This document shows, one piece after another, positions 1 to 8,061 of a stretch of 64,000 nt of DNA (positions are counted from its first letter, which is position 1; the number at the start of each line of letters is the position of its first letter). Source of the stretch: Rhizobium sp. NFR03 (GTDB lineage Bacteria > Pseudomonadota > Alphaproteobacteria > Rhizobiales > Rhizobiaceae). Location: the NCBI RefSeq assembly GCF_900111275.1, contig NZ_FOGR01000002.1:620001-684000 (forward strand). Direction: 5' to 3'. The position numbers and the translations under genes were made by a program. The notes beneath the pieces are model-generated. The model saw only the letters and a list, made by a program, of their open reading frames with translations, was not told the origin of the DNA and searched no databases.

Positions 1-836
1 CTGGGATGCCCGGCCTGAAGCTGGGGGGCGACAGGATCAACATGCCCATCGCCATGGCAGCGGCCGATACATCGCCGTTGCCGGCATCGACGGATGGTGC
101 GGACCAGGTCTTCCGCTTCGCGCGGGCGGATGGCAAGTCGAGCCCGATCTCGCTGCGAGCGGATGCCGACCGACCCACTTCCAAATCATCGAACGATCAG
201 GCGAATACCAAGGCCGAGACCGTTACGGTGCTGGATGCCAGGCGCTATCTCGGCATCGCACCGACGCTCGGCAACCAGCTGCCGATGACGGCCAACGCAC
301 AGGCCGTTGCGGCCGCGATCACGGGTAACGGCGATCCGACGCAAGCCCTTCAAACGAGTACGGGCATTGCGGGGCCGCATGGCGCTACCGGCAAGGTGGT
401 CAATACGCTCAAGATCCAGATGCATCCGATCGACCTCGGTCTCGTCACGGCCACGCTGCGCTTGCGCGACGACGAGTTGCAGATCGATCTTCGTGTCCAG
501 ACAGGGGATGCCTACCGGCAGCTTACCAACGACCAGGATGGCATGATCAAGGCGCTTCGCGCCCAGGGCTTCCAGGTCGATCAGGTCAATATCATCTTTA
601 CGCCGCAGGACAGCGCGGCCGGTAACGATAACTCCGGGATGCCGCAGGGCAACCAGCAGCAGCCGTCGCAGAACGGACGGGATAGCCAGGGCGGCCTTGC
701 AGCCGGCAATGGCGGAGAAGGTCGTAATGGCGGTGCAGGACAGCGGAATGCAGATGACGGGCGGACCAGACAAGACACGCTTCGTGAAACGCCTGCGGCT
801 CCTCAGCCTGGCCTTTCTGACGAGCTCTATCTCTAG
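1..836 (+). CDS. fliK: Flagellar hook-length control protein FliK, C-terminal part (5' end outside window)
   Basis: FliK (MotD in Sinorhizobium) is the secreted ruler that sets hook length and switches the type III export apparatus from hook to filament substrates. The frame is open to the left edge, so only about the last 276 residues are here. Residues roughly 130-205 of this part (VVNTLKIQMHPIDLGLVTA through VDQVNIIF) match the Flg_hook_length C-terminal domain, which contacts FlhB. The tail is Gln/Gly/Asn-rich and low-complexity, as is usual for FliK. The stop is TAG at 834-836. The next gene (motE-like) starts inside this one in another frame. The context of flagellar genes downstream supports the call. 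Confidence 0.85.
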   Translation, partial: GMPGLKLGGDRINMPIAMAAADTSPLPASTDGADQVFRFARADGKSSPISLRADADRPTSKSSNDQANTKAETVTVLDARRYLGIAPTLGNQLPMTANAQAVAAAITGNGDPTQALQTSTGIAGPHGATGKVVNTLKIQMHPIDLGLVTATLRLRDDELQIDLRVQTGDAYRQLTNDQDGMIKALRAQGFQVDQVNIIFTPQDSAAGNDNSGMPQGNQQQPSQNGRDSQGGLAAGNGGEGRNGGAGQRNADDGRTRQDTLRETPAAPQPGLSDELYL

Positions 837-1362
837 TGCTCCCATGGTCGCACAGGCCACATCCGGCTCGGATGCCGGCCTGTGTGAAAGCCAAATCGTC
901 GCTGCGGCCGCCAAATACGGTATTCCCGAAGGGATCCTCTACTCGGTCGGGCTGACGGAAACGGGACGCAAGGGCTCGTTGCAGCCCTATGCCATGAACA
1001 TCGATGGCAAGGCCGTGTTCGCATCGAGCGCTCAGGAGGTGCTGCTAAGGTTCGAAGAGGCACGGGCAGCAGGTGCAAAGCTTATCGACCTCGGATGCAT
1101 GCAGATCAATTATCGCTTTCACGGAGAGAATTTTTCTTCGCCGCAAGCGATGCTCGATCCCCGCGCAAACGTCGAATACGCTGCCCGCTTCCTGGCAAAT
1201 CTCCATGCCCGTCACGAGACATGGACCATGGCGGTCGCGCGATATCACGCCGGACCGAACAACGATCCCGCTCAGAAGCAATATGTCTGCCGCGTGATCG
1301 CAAATCTGGTAGCGACCGGTTACGGAAAGTGGACGCCGAACGCTGCGTCCTTCTGTCGGTAA
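727..1362 (+). CDS. motE: Secreted lytic-transglycosylase-like protein, probable MotE orthologue
   Basis: Encodes about 211 residues with a basic N-terminus, a hydrophobic stretch (LRLLSLAFLTSSISSAPMV) and an AQA-type cleavage site, so it is predicted periplasmic. The mature part resembles the SLT (lytic transglycosylase) fold: a putative catalytic Glu in VGLTETGRKG, then LGCMQINYRF and a YAARFLANLHARH helix. Four cysteines (GLC, LGC, YVC, SFC) suggest disulfides. I chose ATG 727 because GGAGAAGG (714-721) lies 5 nt upstream; ATG 748 is an alternative. Either start lies inside fliK. In Sinorhizobium the gene after fliK/motD encodes MotE, a periplasmic chaperone for MotC; that identity is inferred from position and cysteine content. 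Enzymatic activity is not established. Confidence 0.7.
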   Translation: MAVQDSGMQMTGGPDKTRFVKRLRLLSLAFLTSSISSAPMVAQATSGSDAGLCESQIVAAAAKYGIPEGILYSVGLTETGRKGSLQPYAMNIDGKAVFASSAQEVLLRFEEARAAGAKLIDLGCMQINYRFHGENFSSPQAMLDPRANVEYAARFLANLHARHETWTMAVARYHAGPNNDPAQKQYVCRVIANLVATGYGKWTPNAASFCR

Positions 1363-1463
1363 CCCCTCGTTAATAACAACCTATGCGATTTCAAATCGAT
1401 GATTTCTTGCAATGCACACGTTTGTCTTTCGCCTTGGAAATAAGGCGCGTGCTATGCCCATCA

Positions 1464-1477
1464 TTAACACGCGTTAA
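1464..1477. promoter_or_regulatory. Inverted repeat upstream of rem
   Basis: The 239-bp gap between the motE-like gene and rem is AT-richer than its surroundings and holds TTAAC-ACGC-GTTAA (1464-1477), a 5-bp inverted repeat. In Sinorhizobium rem is transcribed from its own promoter under VisN/VisR control, so this gap should carry that promoter. The link between this repeat and any regulator is only a guess. Confidence 0.3.
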
Positions 1478-1655
1478 CCTTTCCACAGAATTAATAGTTG
1501 GTGTCTCGAAATGAACCACTATATCTTGATCAAATCGGCGCGGAGGCCCTGAGCTAGTACCATTTCTACCCACCAAAAGCCTCTAATTGTGACAAGGCGC
1601 CATGATTCGTACCAATGACGTATTGGAAAACACCATACTGATTCGGAGCGGACGA

Positions 1656-2327
1656 ATGATCGTAGTGGTTGATGAACGTGAACTTGTAAAAGATGGCTAC
1701 ACCTCTCTCTTCGGAAGAGAAGGCGTACCCTCCACCGGGTTTGATCCCAAGGAATTCGGCGACTGGGTTGCCACCGCCGCAGACAGCGATATCGACGCTG
1801 TCGAAGCGTTCCTGATCGGTCAGGGCGAACGGGCCATGACCCTTCCCCGCGCTATTCGCGATCGTTCCACGGCCCCGGTCATCGCCATCAGCGACACGCC
1901 GTCCCTCGAAGCCACGCTCGCCTTCTTCGACTGCGGAGTCGATGACGTCGTGCGCAAGCCGGTTCATCCCCGCGAGATCCTGGCCCGTGCAGCTGCCATT
2001 CGCCGCCGCCTGAAGTCCCTCTCGAACTACACCGATATCGGTGCGATCCGCGTCTTCTCTGACGGCCGCGATCCCGAGATCGAAGGCGATACCTTCGCGC
2101 TGCCGCGCCGCGAGCGCCGCATCCTGGAATATCTGGTCGCCAACCGCGGCCGTCGCGTTTCCAAGTCGCAGATCTTCAACGCGATCTACGGCATCTTCGA
2201 CGAAGACGTCGAAGAGAACGTCGTGGAGAGCCACATCAGCAAGCTGCGCAAGAAGCTGCGCAAGAAGCTGGGCTTCGACCCGATCGATAGCAAGCGCTTC
2301 CTGGGCTACTGCATCGACTGGAGCTGA
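1656..2327 (+). CDS. rem: Motility transcriptional activator Rem (OmpR-type)
   Basis: Encodes 223 residues. The N-terminal half (about 1-115) is a degenerate receiver-like domain: [15 protein letters not shown] at the start, and a K in [11 protein letters not shown] in the place of the conserved receiver Lys. The C-terminal half is a winged-helix Trans_reg_C domain ending [15 protein letters not shown] and [13 protein letters not shown]. Rem activates class II flagellar and chemotaxis genes during exponential growth in Sinorhizobium. I prefer ATG 1656 over the in-frame ATG at 1602 because GGAG (1645-1648) sits 7 nt upstream and the receiver fold starts there; the 1602 start would add 18 residues. 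It sits between the fliK and flgE units. Confidence 0.9.
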   Translation: MIVVVDERELVKDGYTSLFGREGVPSTGFDPKEFGDWVATAADSDIDAVEAFLIGQGERAMTLPRAIRDRSTAPVIAISDTPSLEATLAFFDCGVDDVVRKPVHPREILARAAAIRRRLKSLSNYTDIGAIRVFSDGRDPEIEGDTFALPRRERRILEYLVANRGRRVSKSQIFNAIYGIFDEDVEENVVESHISKLRKKLRKKLGFDPIDSKRFLGYCIDWS

Positions 2328-2356
2328 GGCTCTATCTTCTGCCCCGGTTTCTGTGG

Positions 2357-2428
2357 GAGCCATGGGGTCTTTCGAAAGCGAACGACGAGGGTTCGCAATC
2401 GAGAGGCGCCATGGCTCTTTCTCGTTTT
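2357..2428 (+). terminator. Compound stem-loop / terminator-like structure after rem
   Basis: GAGCCATGG (2357-2365) pairs exactly with CCATGGCTC (2409-2417), enclosing an inner hairpin GCGAAC (2378-2383) / GTTCGC (2391-2396). The outer stem is followed by TTTCTCGTTTT. It lies between rem and flgE and probably separates their transcripts. Confidence 0.5.
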
Positions 2429-2556
2429 AGCATGCTGATTTTCTTACGGAAATCGTACTCGATGTTTTGCTTTCGATGCTGCGGCAGGCAGCCTGAACAG
2501 GTTCACGCAAGGCTTGCTTCCTAGTGTCGCCAAGACGAACGAAACGAGGATTGGAC

Positions 2557-3759
2557 ATGAGTCTCTTTGGAATGATGCAGACCGGCGGTTCCGGCATGAA
2601 CGCCCAGGCCAACCGCCTTAGCACCGTCGCGGAGAACATCGCGAATGCCAGCACCACTGGCTACAAGCGCTCATCGACGGAATTTTCCTCCTTGATCCTG
2701 CCATCCACGGGCGGAAGCTACAATTCCGGTGGCGTCGAGACGAAGGTTCGCCGCAGCATCGAGAACGAAGGCGCCACGGTCACGACGACCTCCGGTTCCG
2801 ATTTGCGGATCAACGGCGAGGGCTTCTTCGTCGTATCGGACGCAACGGGCAACCCCTTCATGACGCGCGCCGGTGCCTTTACCAAAAACGAAGCCGGCAA
2901 CCTGATCAATTCAGGTGGCTACGCGCTTCAGGGCTATGCCTATGTCAACGGCCAGGCGCCGACGGCCATCGCCAACAGCTTCGATGGTCTGACCAACATC
3001 AATCTGTCGTCCGGCGGCCTGACGGCAACAGGAACGACGGTTGCGGCCTTCGGTGCAAATCTGGACTCGCGGACGCCGGATAATGATCCTGCATCCACGA
3101 CCTCGATGAGCGTCTACGATACGCAGGGCAATGCGCGTATCCTCGATATTTCCTATACGAAGACGGGAACCAACGCCTGGAGCGTCGCCGTGACAGATCG
3201 CGCCACCGGTGACGCGCTCGCTAACACCACGATGACTTTCGGAGAAGACGGCAGCCTGACGACCTCTCCCGTTACGCTTACTACGGCCGAGAAGACGTAT
3301 GCGGGCGCGACGCTCAAAGAGATCACGATCGATCTGTCCAAGACGACCCAGCTAGGTAAAGTCTTCACTCCTGAACCTGGCGAGAAGGATGGAAACGCGC
3401 CGAGCCCGGTGGCCGGCTTCGAGATCGACAAGGAAGGTATCGTTTACGTCCGATACGAAAACAACGATCTGGATCCTCGTTATCGGCTGGCCCTTGCAAC
3501 GGTCCAGAGCGTGAACAATCTCGAGCCGCAGACCGGCAACGTCTACCTGGCGGGTGCCTCATCCGGCGAGGTTTCCGTTGGTTACGCAGGTACCGGCAAG
3601 TTCGGGGGCGTCCAGGACAACGCTCTCGAAGGGTCCAACGTCGATATTGCCAACGAACTCACAGCGATGATCGAATCCCAACGCAGTTACACGGCAAATT
3701 CCAAGGTCTTCCAGACAGGCGCCGACCTTCTGGACGTGCTTGTCAACCTCAAGCGCTGA
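2557..3759 (+). CDS. flgE: Flagellar hook protein FlgE
   Basis: Encodes 400 residues, the usual size for rhizobial FlgE, which polymerises into the hook. The N-terminus (MSLFGMMQTGGSGMNAQANR then VAENIANASTTGYK) is the flagellar basal-body rod/hook signature, and the C-terminus (NVDIANELTAMIESQRSYTA ... LLDVLVNL) is the matching FlgE/FlgF/FlgG C-terminal helix. The middle is the variable D2/D3 region. ATG 2557 is preferred over the upstream in-frame codon at 2524 because a GAGGA motif sits just before it and the conserved domain begins immediately. It is the first gene of the flgE-K-L-flaF-flbT-flgD-fliQ block. Confidence 0.95.
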   Translation: MSLFGMMQTGGSGMNAQANRLSTVAENIANASTTGYKRSSTEFSSLILPSTGGSYNSGGVETKVRRSIENEGATVTTTSGSDLRINGEGFFVVSDATGNPFMTRAGAFTKNEAGNLINSGGYALQGYAYVNGQAPTAIANSFDGLTNINLSSGGLTATGTTVAAFGANLDSRTPDNDPASTTSMSVYDTQGNARILDISYTKTGTNAWSVAVTDRATGDALANTTMTFGEDGSLTTSPVTLTTAEKTYAGATLKEITIDLSKTTQLGKVFTPEPGEKDGNAPSPVAGFEIDKEGIVYVRYENNDLDPRYRLALATVQSVNNLEPQTGNVYLAGASSGEVSVGYAGTGKFGGVQDNALEGSNVDIANELTAMIESQRSYTANSKVFQTGADLLDVLVNLKR

Positions 3760-3782
3760 TATAGAAAAGGACGGGCTCCGTC

Positions 3783-5249
3783 ATGTCTCTCGCTTCTGCC
3801 ATTACCACGGCTCAGACGATCTTCAGCAATACCGGCAAGCAGACGGCCGTCGTATCGCAGAACATCGCGAATGTCGGCAACGCCGACTACTCGCGTCGTC
3901 TCGCCATGATGGGCGTAGACACCGACGGACAGCCCTTTCTCAAATTGCAGCGCGCCCAGAACGACGCGCTGTTCAAACAGACGATTTCGAGCATCTCGGA
4001 CAATGCCGGGCAGTCGAGACTGCTGTTCGGTCTTCAGCAGATCCAGTCGGCTTTTGGCGGTGCGGATTATCCGACGGCGCCATTGACCTACATGACGTCG
4101 TTCCGCGACAGCCTCCAGACGTTCAGTCAGTCGTCGGGCGGGATCACGGAGGCGAGATCCGCCATTGCGGGAGCGCGTGACGTTGCAAATGCCTTGAACG
4201 CCGCCTCCACTGTCCTCGATCAGGTCAAGGCGACGACGGACAAGGAGATCGGCGAGCAGGTCGGTCAGCTCAACGAATATCTCGCGGAATTCGAGAAGGT
4301 GAACAATACCGTCGTTGGAATGCTGGCCAATGGCAAGGATGCGAGCGATGCGCTCGACAAGCGGGACTCGCTCCTGAAGTCGATAGCCGGCATCGTTGGT
4401 ATCTCGACGACTATGCGTCAGAGCATGGATACCGTCATCTATACGAGCGATGGCAGCGTGCTCTTCGAAACATCGGCGCGCAAGGTCGAACTGGCCGGCA
4501 AGGATGGCTCTTCATCCCCGCCGTTTCATGTCGAGATCGACAATGAAGAGCTGAAGCCCGGTACCGGCGGCAATACCTCGTCGCAGGGAACGCTTGCAGC
4601 TCTCTTCCAGCTTCGTGACGATATCGCACCCGTGATGCAGACGCAGCTGGACGAGATCGCCCGCGGTCTCATCGTCGCCTTCCGCGAGACGGACCAGACG
4701 CTTCCCGAGGAAAACCGGGAACCGGGATTGCCGGGTCTGTTCATCGATTCGATGAACCCGGACATGCCGGCGTCGGGCACGATATCCGCCGGTCTTGCCG
4801 GGCGCATCAAGGTCAACGCGTTGATCGATGCCAATCCCATGTTGCTGCGGGACGGCGGCTTCAACAACACGAACGGCTCGACGAACTATACTTACAATAC
4901 GTCCAATCTCGCAGGCTTCAACAACCGCCTCAACGATCTCTACGACCAGATGGGCGCAGTGCAGGCGTTCGACGCCAACGCGGATATCGGCGAAACCGGT
5001 ACCGTCATGAGCTACGCCTCGAATTCGATCGGCTGGATCGAGCAGCTGCGCAAGGCGGCGACATCTGCCGATGAGACCAAGGGCGCTATGCTGGCCCAGA
5101 TGCAGCAGACGCTGAGCAACGAAACCGGCGTCAGTCTCGATGAGGAATTGTCGCTGATGCTCGATCTCGAGCAGTCCTACAAGGCGTCGGCAAAGCTGAT
5201 GACCACGGTGGACGAAATGCTCAAATCCCTGCTGGACATGGTGAGATAA
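3783..5249 (+). CDS. flgK: Flagellar hook-filament junction protein FlgK
   Basis: Encodes 488 residues. FlgK (HAP1) joins hook and filament and is exported through the flagellar type III system. The N-terminus has the rod/hook signature (VVSQNIANVGNADYSRR), the C-terminus has SLDEELSLMLDLEQSYKASA plus TVDEMLKSLLDM, and the region LAEFEKVNN ... DKRDSLLKSIAGI is typical of FlgK. It starts 23 bp after flgE and ends one base before flgL, so the two are almost certainly co-translated in a single unit. Confidence 0.95.
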   Translation: MSLASAITTAQTIFSNTGKQTAVVSQNIANVGNADYSRRLAMMGVDTDGQPFLKLQRAQNDALFKQTISSISDNAGQSRLLFGLQQIQSAFGGADYPTAPLTYMTSFRDSLQTFSQSSGGITEARSAIAGARDVANALNAASTVLDQVKATTDKEIGEQVGQLNEYLAEFEKVNNTVVGMLANGKDASDALDKRDSLLKSIAGIVGISTTMRQSMDTVIYTSDGSVLFETSARKVELAGKDGSSSPPFHVEIDNEELKPGTGGNTSSQGTLAALFQLRDDIAPVMQTQLDEIARGLIVAFRETDQTLPEENREPGLPGLFIDSMNPDMPASGTISAGLAGRIKVNALIDANPMLLRDGGFNNTNGSTNYTYNTSNLAGFNNRLNDLYDQMGAVQAFDANADIGETGTVMSYASNSIGWIEQLRKAATSADETKGAMLAQMQQTLSNETGVSLDEELSLMLDLEQSYKASAKLMTTVDEMLKSLLDMVR

Positions 5250-5250
5250 A

Positions 5251-6348
5251 ATGAAGACGTCATTCATTTCCAACCTGGCGGTTCAGAACGCCATGCGGCT
5301 CAGCGTCCAGCGCGGGCAGACGGAAGTCGTCAAGCTCCAGCAGGAGGCGACGACGGGCGTTCATGCCGATCCGGGTGCCTCTCTCGGTTCCGGCGCGTCG
5401 CGACTGGTCAGCCTCAAGGACGAGCTGGGACGTCTGAGCAATATCAAGGACACGAACGCCCTCGTCACGCAGCGTCTCTCGACCTCGCAGCTTGCCATCG
5501 AATCGATGCGCAAGTCCGGCGAGGAAATGAACACGACGCTGGTAGGGAGCATGGGCGTCGACGACGCCTCGCGGCTGGCCAACACGAAGACGGCGATCAC
5601 CTCGACGTTCAATGCGTTTTTCGTTGCCGCAAACTCGCAGTCCAACGGTGAATATCTTCTGTCCGGCCTGAATTCCGACGCCAGGCCTCTCACGCCCTAC
5701 GCCGAGAACACGGCCGCCAAGCAAACCTTTGCCGATGCGTTCGCGAGTTTCAGGCAGGAGAACAACAGCAATCCTGCCAATGCCCCTATCTCGACATACA
5801 GGGACCTCTCTGCAACGCAGATGAAGGACTTCATCGATCGCAAGATCGTGCCCCTCTATGTCGGCGACACGAGCGCCGGTGAAAACGCCATTCCCGATCA
5901 GTGGATGACGGACTGGTCGCAGGCGTCGGACAAGAACATCCAGAGCCGCATTTCCGGATCCGAGATCGTTTCCACGACGACGAACGCCAACGAGGCGGGC
6001 GTCCGCAAAATGGTCCTGGCTTCCGTGATCGCCACCGAACTGCTGGCCGAGGATCTTTCCAGCCAGGCGCGTCTGGTCGTCAGCGAGACGGCCCAGAACT
6101 ACACCCAGCAGGCGATATCCGGCTTGATCAGCATGGGAAGCGATCTCGGCACGTCCGAGGGGCGCGTCGGCAAGGCCAATACGTTGCTGGACTCCCAGAC
6201 GAAGTTGCTCACCACCCATGTCAGCGATCTCGAAGGTGTCGATCCCTATGAGGCGACCACGCGAATGAAGGCGCTGATGACGCAGATCGAAACGTCCTAC
6301 ACGCTCACGTCGCGGATGCAGCAGCTGAGCTTGATCAATTTCCTCTGA
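5251..6348 (+). CDS. flgL: Flagellar hook-filament junction protein FlgL
   Basis: Encodes 365 residues of the flagellin/FlgL superfamily (HAP3), the second junction protein on which filament assembly begins. The N-terminal helix (MKTSFISNLAVQNAMRLSVQ, then KLQQEATTG) and C-terminal helix (ALMTQIETSYTLTSRMQQL) are the two coiled-coil ends expected of flagellin-like proteins. It follows flgK with one base between stop and ATG. Confidence 0.93.
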   Translation: MKTSFISNLAVQNAMRLSVQRGQTEVVKLQQEATTGVHADPGASLGSGASRLVSLKDELGRLSNIKDTNALVTQRLSTSQLAIESMRKSGEEMNTTLVGSMGVDDASRLANTKTAITSTFNAFFVAANSQSNGEYLLSGLNSDARPLTPYAENTAAKQTFADAFASFRQENNSNPANAPISTYRDLSATQMKDFIDRKIVPLYVGDTSAGENAIPDQWMTDWSQASDKNIQSRISGSEIVSTTTNANEAGVRKMVLASVIATELLAEDLSSQARLVVSETAQNYTQQAISGLISMGSDLGTSEGRVGKANTLLDSQTKLLTTHVSDLEGVDPYEATTRMKALMTQIETSYTLTSRMQQLSLINFL

Positions 6349-6385
6349 TGCGTAGAGGCCTTAGACAAACATGAGGGATGTCTGA

Positions 6386-6733
6386 ATGTATCAGTTTTCG
6401 TATGCCGAGATCATGGAAGACGGCGTTGCCGACTCCAAGGATCGTGAACGGCAGGTCCTCGACCGTTCGATAGCGCTTCTTGCATCTGCCAGCCAGCAGA
6501 AGGGGTACTCCCGCGAGGCGATCGAAGCGGTGTATTACACACGGCGCCTCTGGATTCGTTTCATCGAGGATCTGCGCGCGCCGGACAATCAGCTGAACGA
6601 AGAGCTGCGTGCCAATCTTATCTCCATCGCCATCTGGATTCTGAGCGAAACCGAGAAGATCCGCAAACGCGAATCCTCGAACTTCCAGGGCATCATCGAC
6701 ATCACAACCATCATCAGGGATGGACTGAAATGA
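6386..6733 (+). CDS. flaF: Flagellar biosynthesis regulator FlaF
   Basis: Encodes 115 residues of the alphaproteobacterial FlaF family; the opening MYQFSYAEI and the middle ([19 protein letters not shown]) are recognisable. FlaF promotes flagellin translation or secretion and acts opposite to FlbT in Caulobacter and Brucella. A GAGGGA motif lies just upstream of the ATG. The gene overlaps flbT by 4 bp (ATGA), so the two are translationally coupled. Confidence 0.92.
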   Translation: MYQFSYAEIMEDGVADSKDRERQVLDRSIALLASASQQKGYSREAIEAVYYTRRLWIRFIEDLRAPDNQLNEELRANLISIAIWILSETEKIRKRESSNFQGIIDITTIIRDGLK

Positions 6734-7179
6734 AAAGCACACTGCGCATCTCGCTGAAGTCGGGCGAACGTATTTTTGTGAATGGCGCCGTTCTGCGGGT
6801 CGATCGCAAGGTGGCGGTCGAGTTCCTGAACGATGTCACCTTCCTGCTCGAAAACCACGTCCTCCAGCCGGAGGATGCGACCACCCCGTTGCGTCAGCTC
6901 TATTTCATCGCCCAGATGATCCTGATCAATCCGGAAGGTGCCGAGCAGTCGACCATCATGTTCCGCAAGTCGATCGTCATGCTTCTGAACTGCTTCAAGA
7001 ATGACGAGATCCTCTCCGAACTGAAGCGCGTCGACGGTCTCGTCATGCAGGGCCGCGCCTTCGACGCCCTGAAGGCGATCCGTGGTCTCTACCCGATCGA
7101 AGACAAGATCCTCAACGCTCAGGAAATGGCGCCGGCCATGATCGAACACATCCGCAAGGAGATTGCACCATGGCGGTAG
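6730..7179 (+). CDS. flbT: Flagellin translational regulator FlbT
   Basis: Encodes 149 residues of the FlbT family (begins [20 protein letters not shown]; contains [14 protein letters not shown]). In Caulobacter FlbT binds the 5' leader of flagellin mRNA and lowers its stability until hook assembly is complete. It overlaps flaF by 4 bp and flgD by 10 bp, indicating tight coupling in this order. Confidence 0.93.
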   Translation: MKSTLRISLKSGERIFVNGAVLRVDRKVAVEFLNDVTFLLENHVLQPEDATTPLRQLYFIAQMILINPEGAEQSTIMFRKSIVMLLNCFKNDEILSELKRVDGLVMQGRAFDALKAIRGLYPIEDKILNAQEMAPAMIEHIRKEIAPWR

Positions 7180-7592
7180 CCGGTCCTGTCGGCGCTACGG
7201 CGCCCACCACCACGACGACGAACAGCACAGCCAAGGATGCGGCGACCGCGTCCACCAAGGCCAACCTCAACTATGACAGCTTCCTCAAGCTGCTCGTCGC
7301 CCAGATGAAAAATCAGGATCCGACGCAGCCGATGGACTCGACCCAGCAGATCGCCCAGCTCGCGACCTTCTCTCAGGTCGAGCAGACCATCCAGACGAAC
7401 ACCAATCTGGAAAGCCTGTTGCAGCGCACCTCGCTCTCGGAAGCCAACGCCGTCATCGGCAAGACAGTGACGAGCGCGGACGGCAAGACGACTGGTGTGG
7501 TGAAAGAGGTCACGCTATACTCCGACGGAATCGTTGCGCTTCTGGAAAACGGCACCAAGCTTCCCATCGGTCCTGGGGTTTCGGTTAAGTAG
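7170..7592 (+). CDS. flgD: Flagellar hook capping protein FlgD (short form)
   Basis: Encodes 140 residues, shorter than enterobacterial FlgD (about 230) but normal for rhizobia. After an Ala/Thr-rich leader comes the FlgD N-terminal signature ([20 protein letters not shown]) and [15 protein letters not shown]. FlgD caps the growing hook and is removed when the hook is finished. The C-terminal Tudor/Fn3 domains of longer FlgDs are absent or minimal. It overlaps flbT. Confidence 0.93.
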   Translation: MAVAGPVGATAPTTTTTNSTAKDAATASTKANLNYDSFLKLLVAQMKNQDPTQPMDSTQQIAQLATFSQVEQTIQTNTNLESLLQRTSLSEANAVIGKTVTSADGKTTGVVKEVTLYSDGIVALLENGTKLPIGPGVSVK

Positions 7593-7643
7593 CGGTCTCG
7601 GTCAGGGAACTGGTCCGATCCTCCGTGGTGAAGTGATACTGCA

Positions 7644-7910
7644 ATGAATGAGGCCGACGCTCTCGATATGGTACAGACGGCAATGTGGACGGTGGTCGTG
7701 GCATCCGGCCCGCCCGTTCTCGCCGCCATGGTCGTCGGCCTCGTCGTCGCCCTGATCCAGGCGCTGACGCAGGTTCAGGAAATGACGCTGACCTTCGTTC
7801 CGAAGATCCTTGCGGTTCTCGTAACCGTCGCCATCGCCGCGCCTTTCATCGGCTCGCAGGTCTCGATCTTCACCGACATCGTCTTCTCTCGCATCCAGAC
7901 CGGCTTCTGA
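7644..7910 (+). CDS. fliQ: Flagellar export apparatus protein FliQ
   Basis: Encodes 88 residues with two predicted membrane helices (about 16-40 and 52-75), the standard size and topology for FliQ. Recognisable motifs are VVASGPPVLAAMVVGLVVAL and QALTQVQEMTLTFVPKI. FliQ forms part of the FliPQR export gate in the inner membrane. It is 51 bp after flgD, and flhA and fliR follow. Confidence 0.95.
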   Translation: MNEADALDMVQTAMWTVVVASGPPVLAAMVVGLVVALIQALTQVQEMTLTFVPKILAVLVTVAIAAPFIGSQVSIFTDIVFSRIQTGF

Positions 7911-8061
7911 TCCCTCCGGAGGACCATGCAAGGCCCACGCCCGGCGCCTGCCGTCCTGGCTCGCCTGCCATCCCCGCGCAAGCTTGGACGCCTAGAACTG
8001 TCGGCATATGGGGCGACAGGTATGAATGTCGCCCGCCTCTCATGACGAGACGGACATTCCG

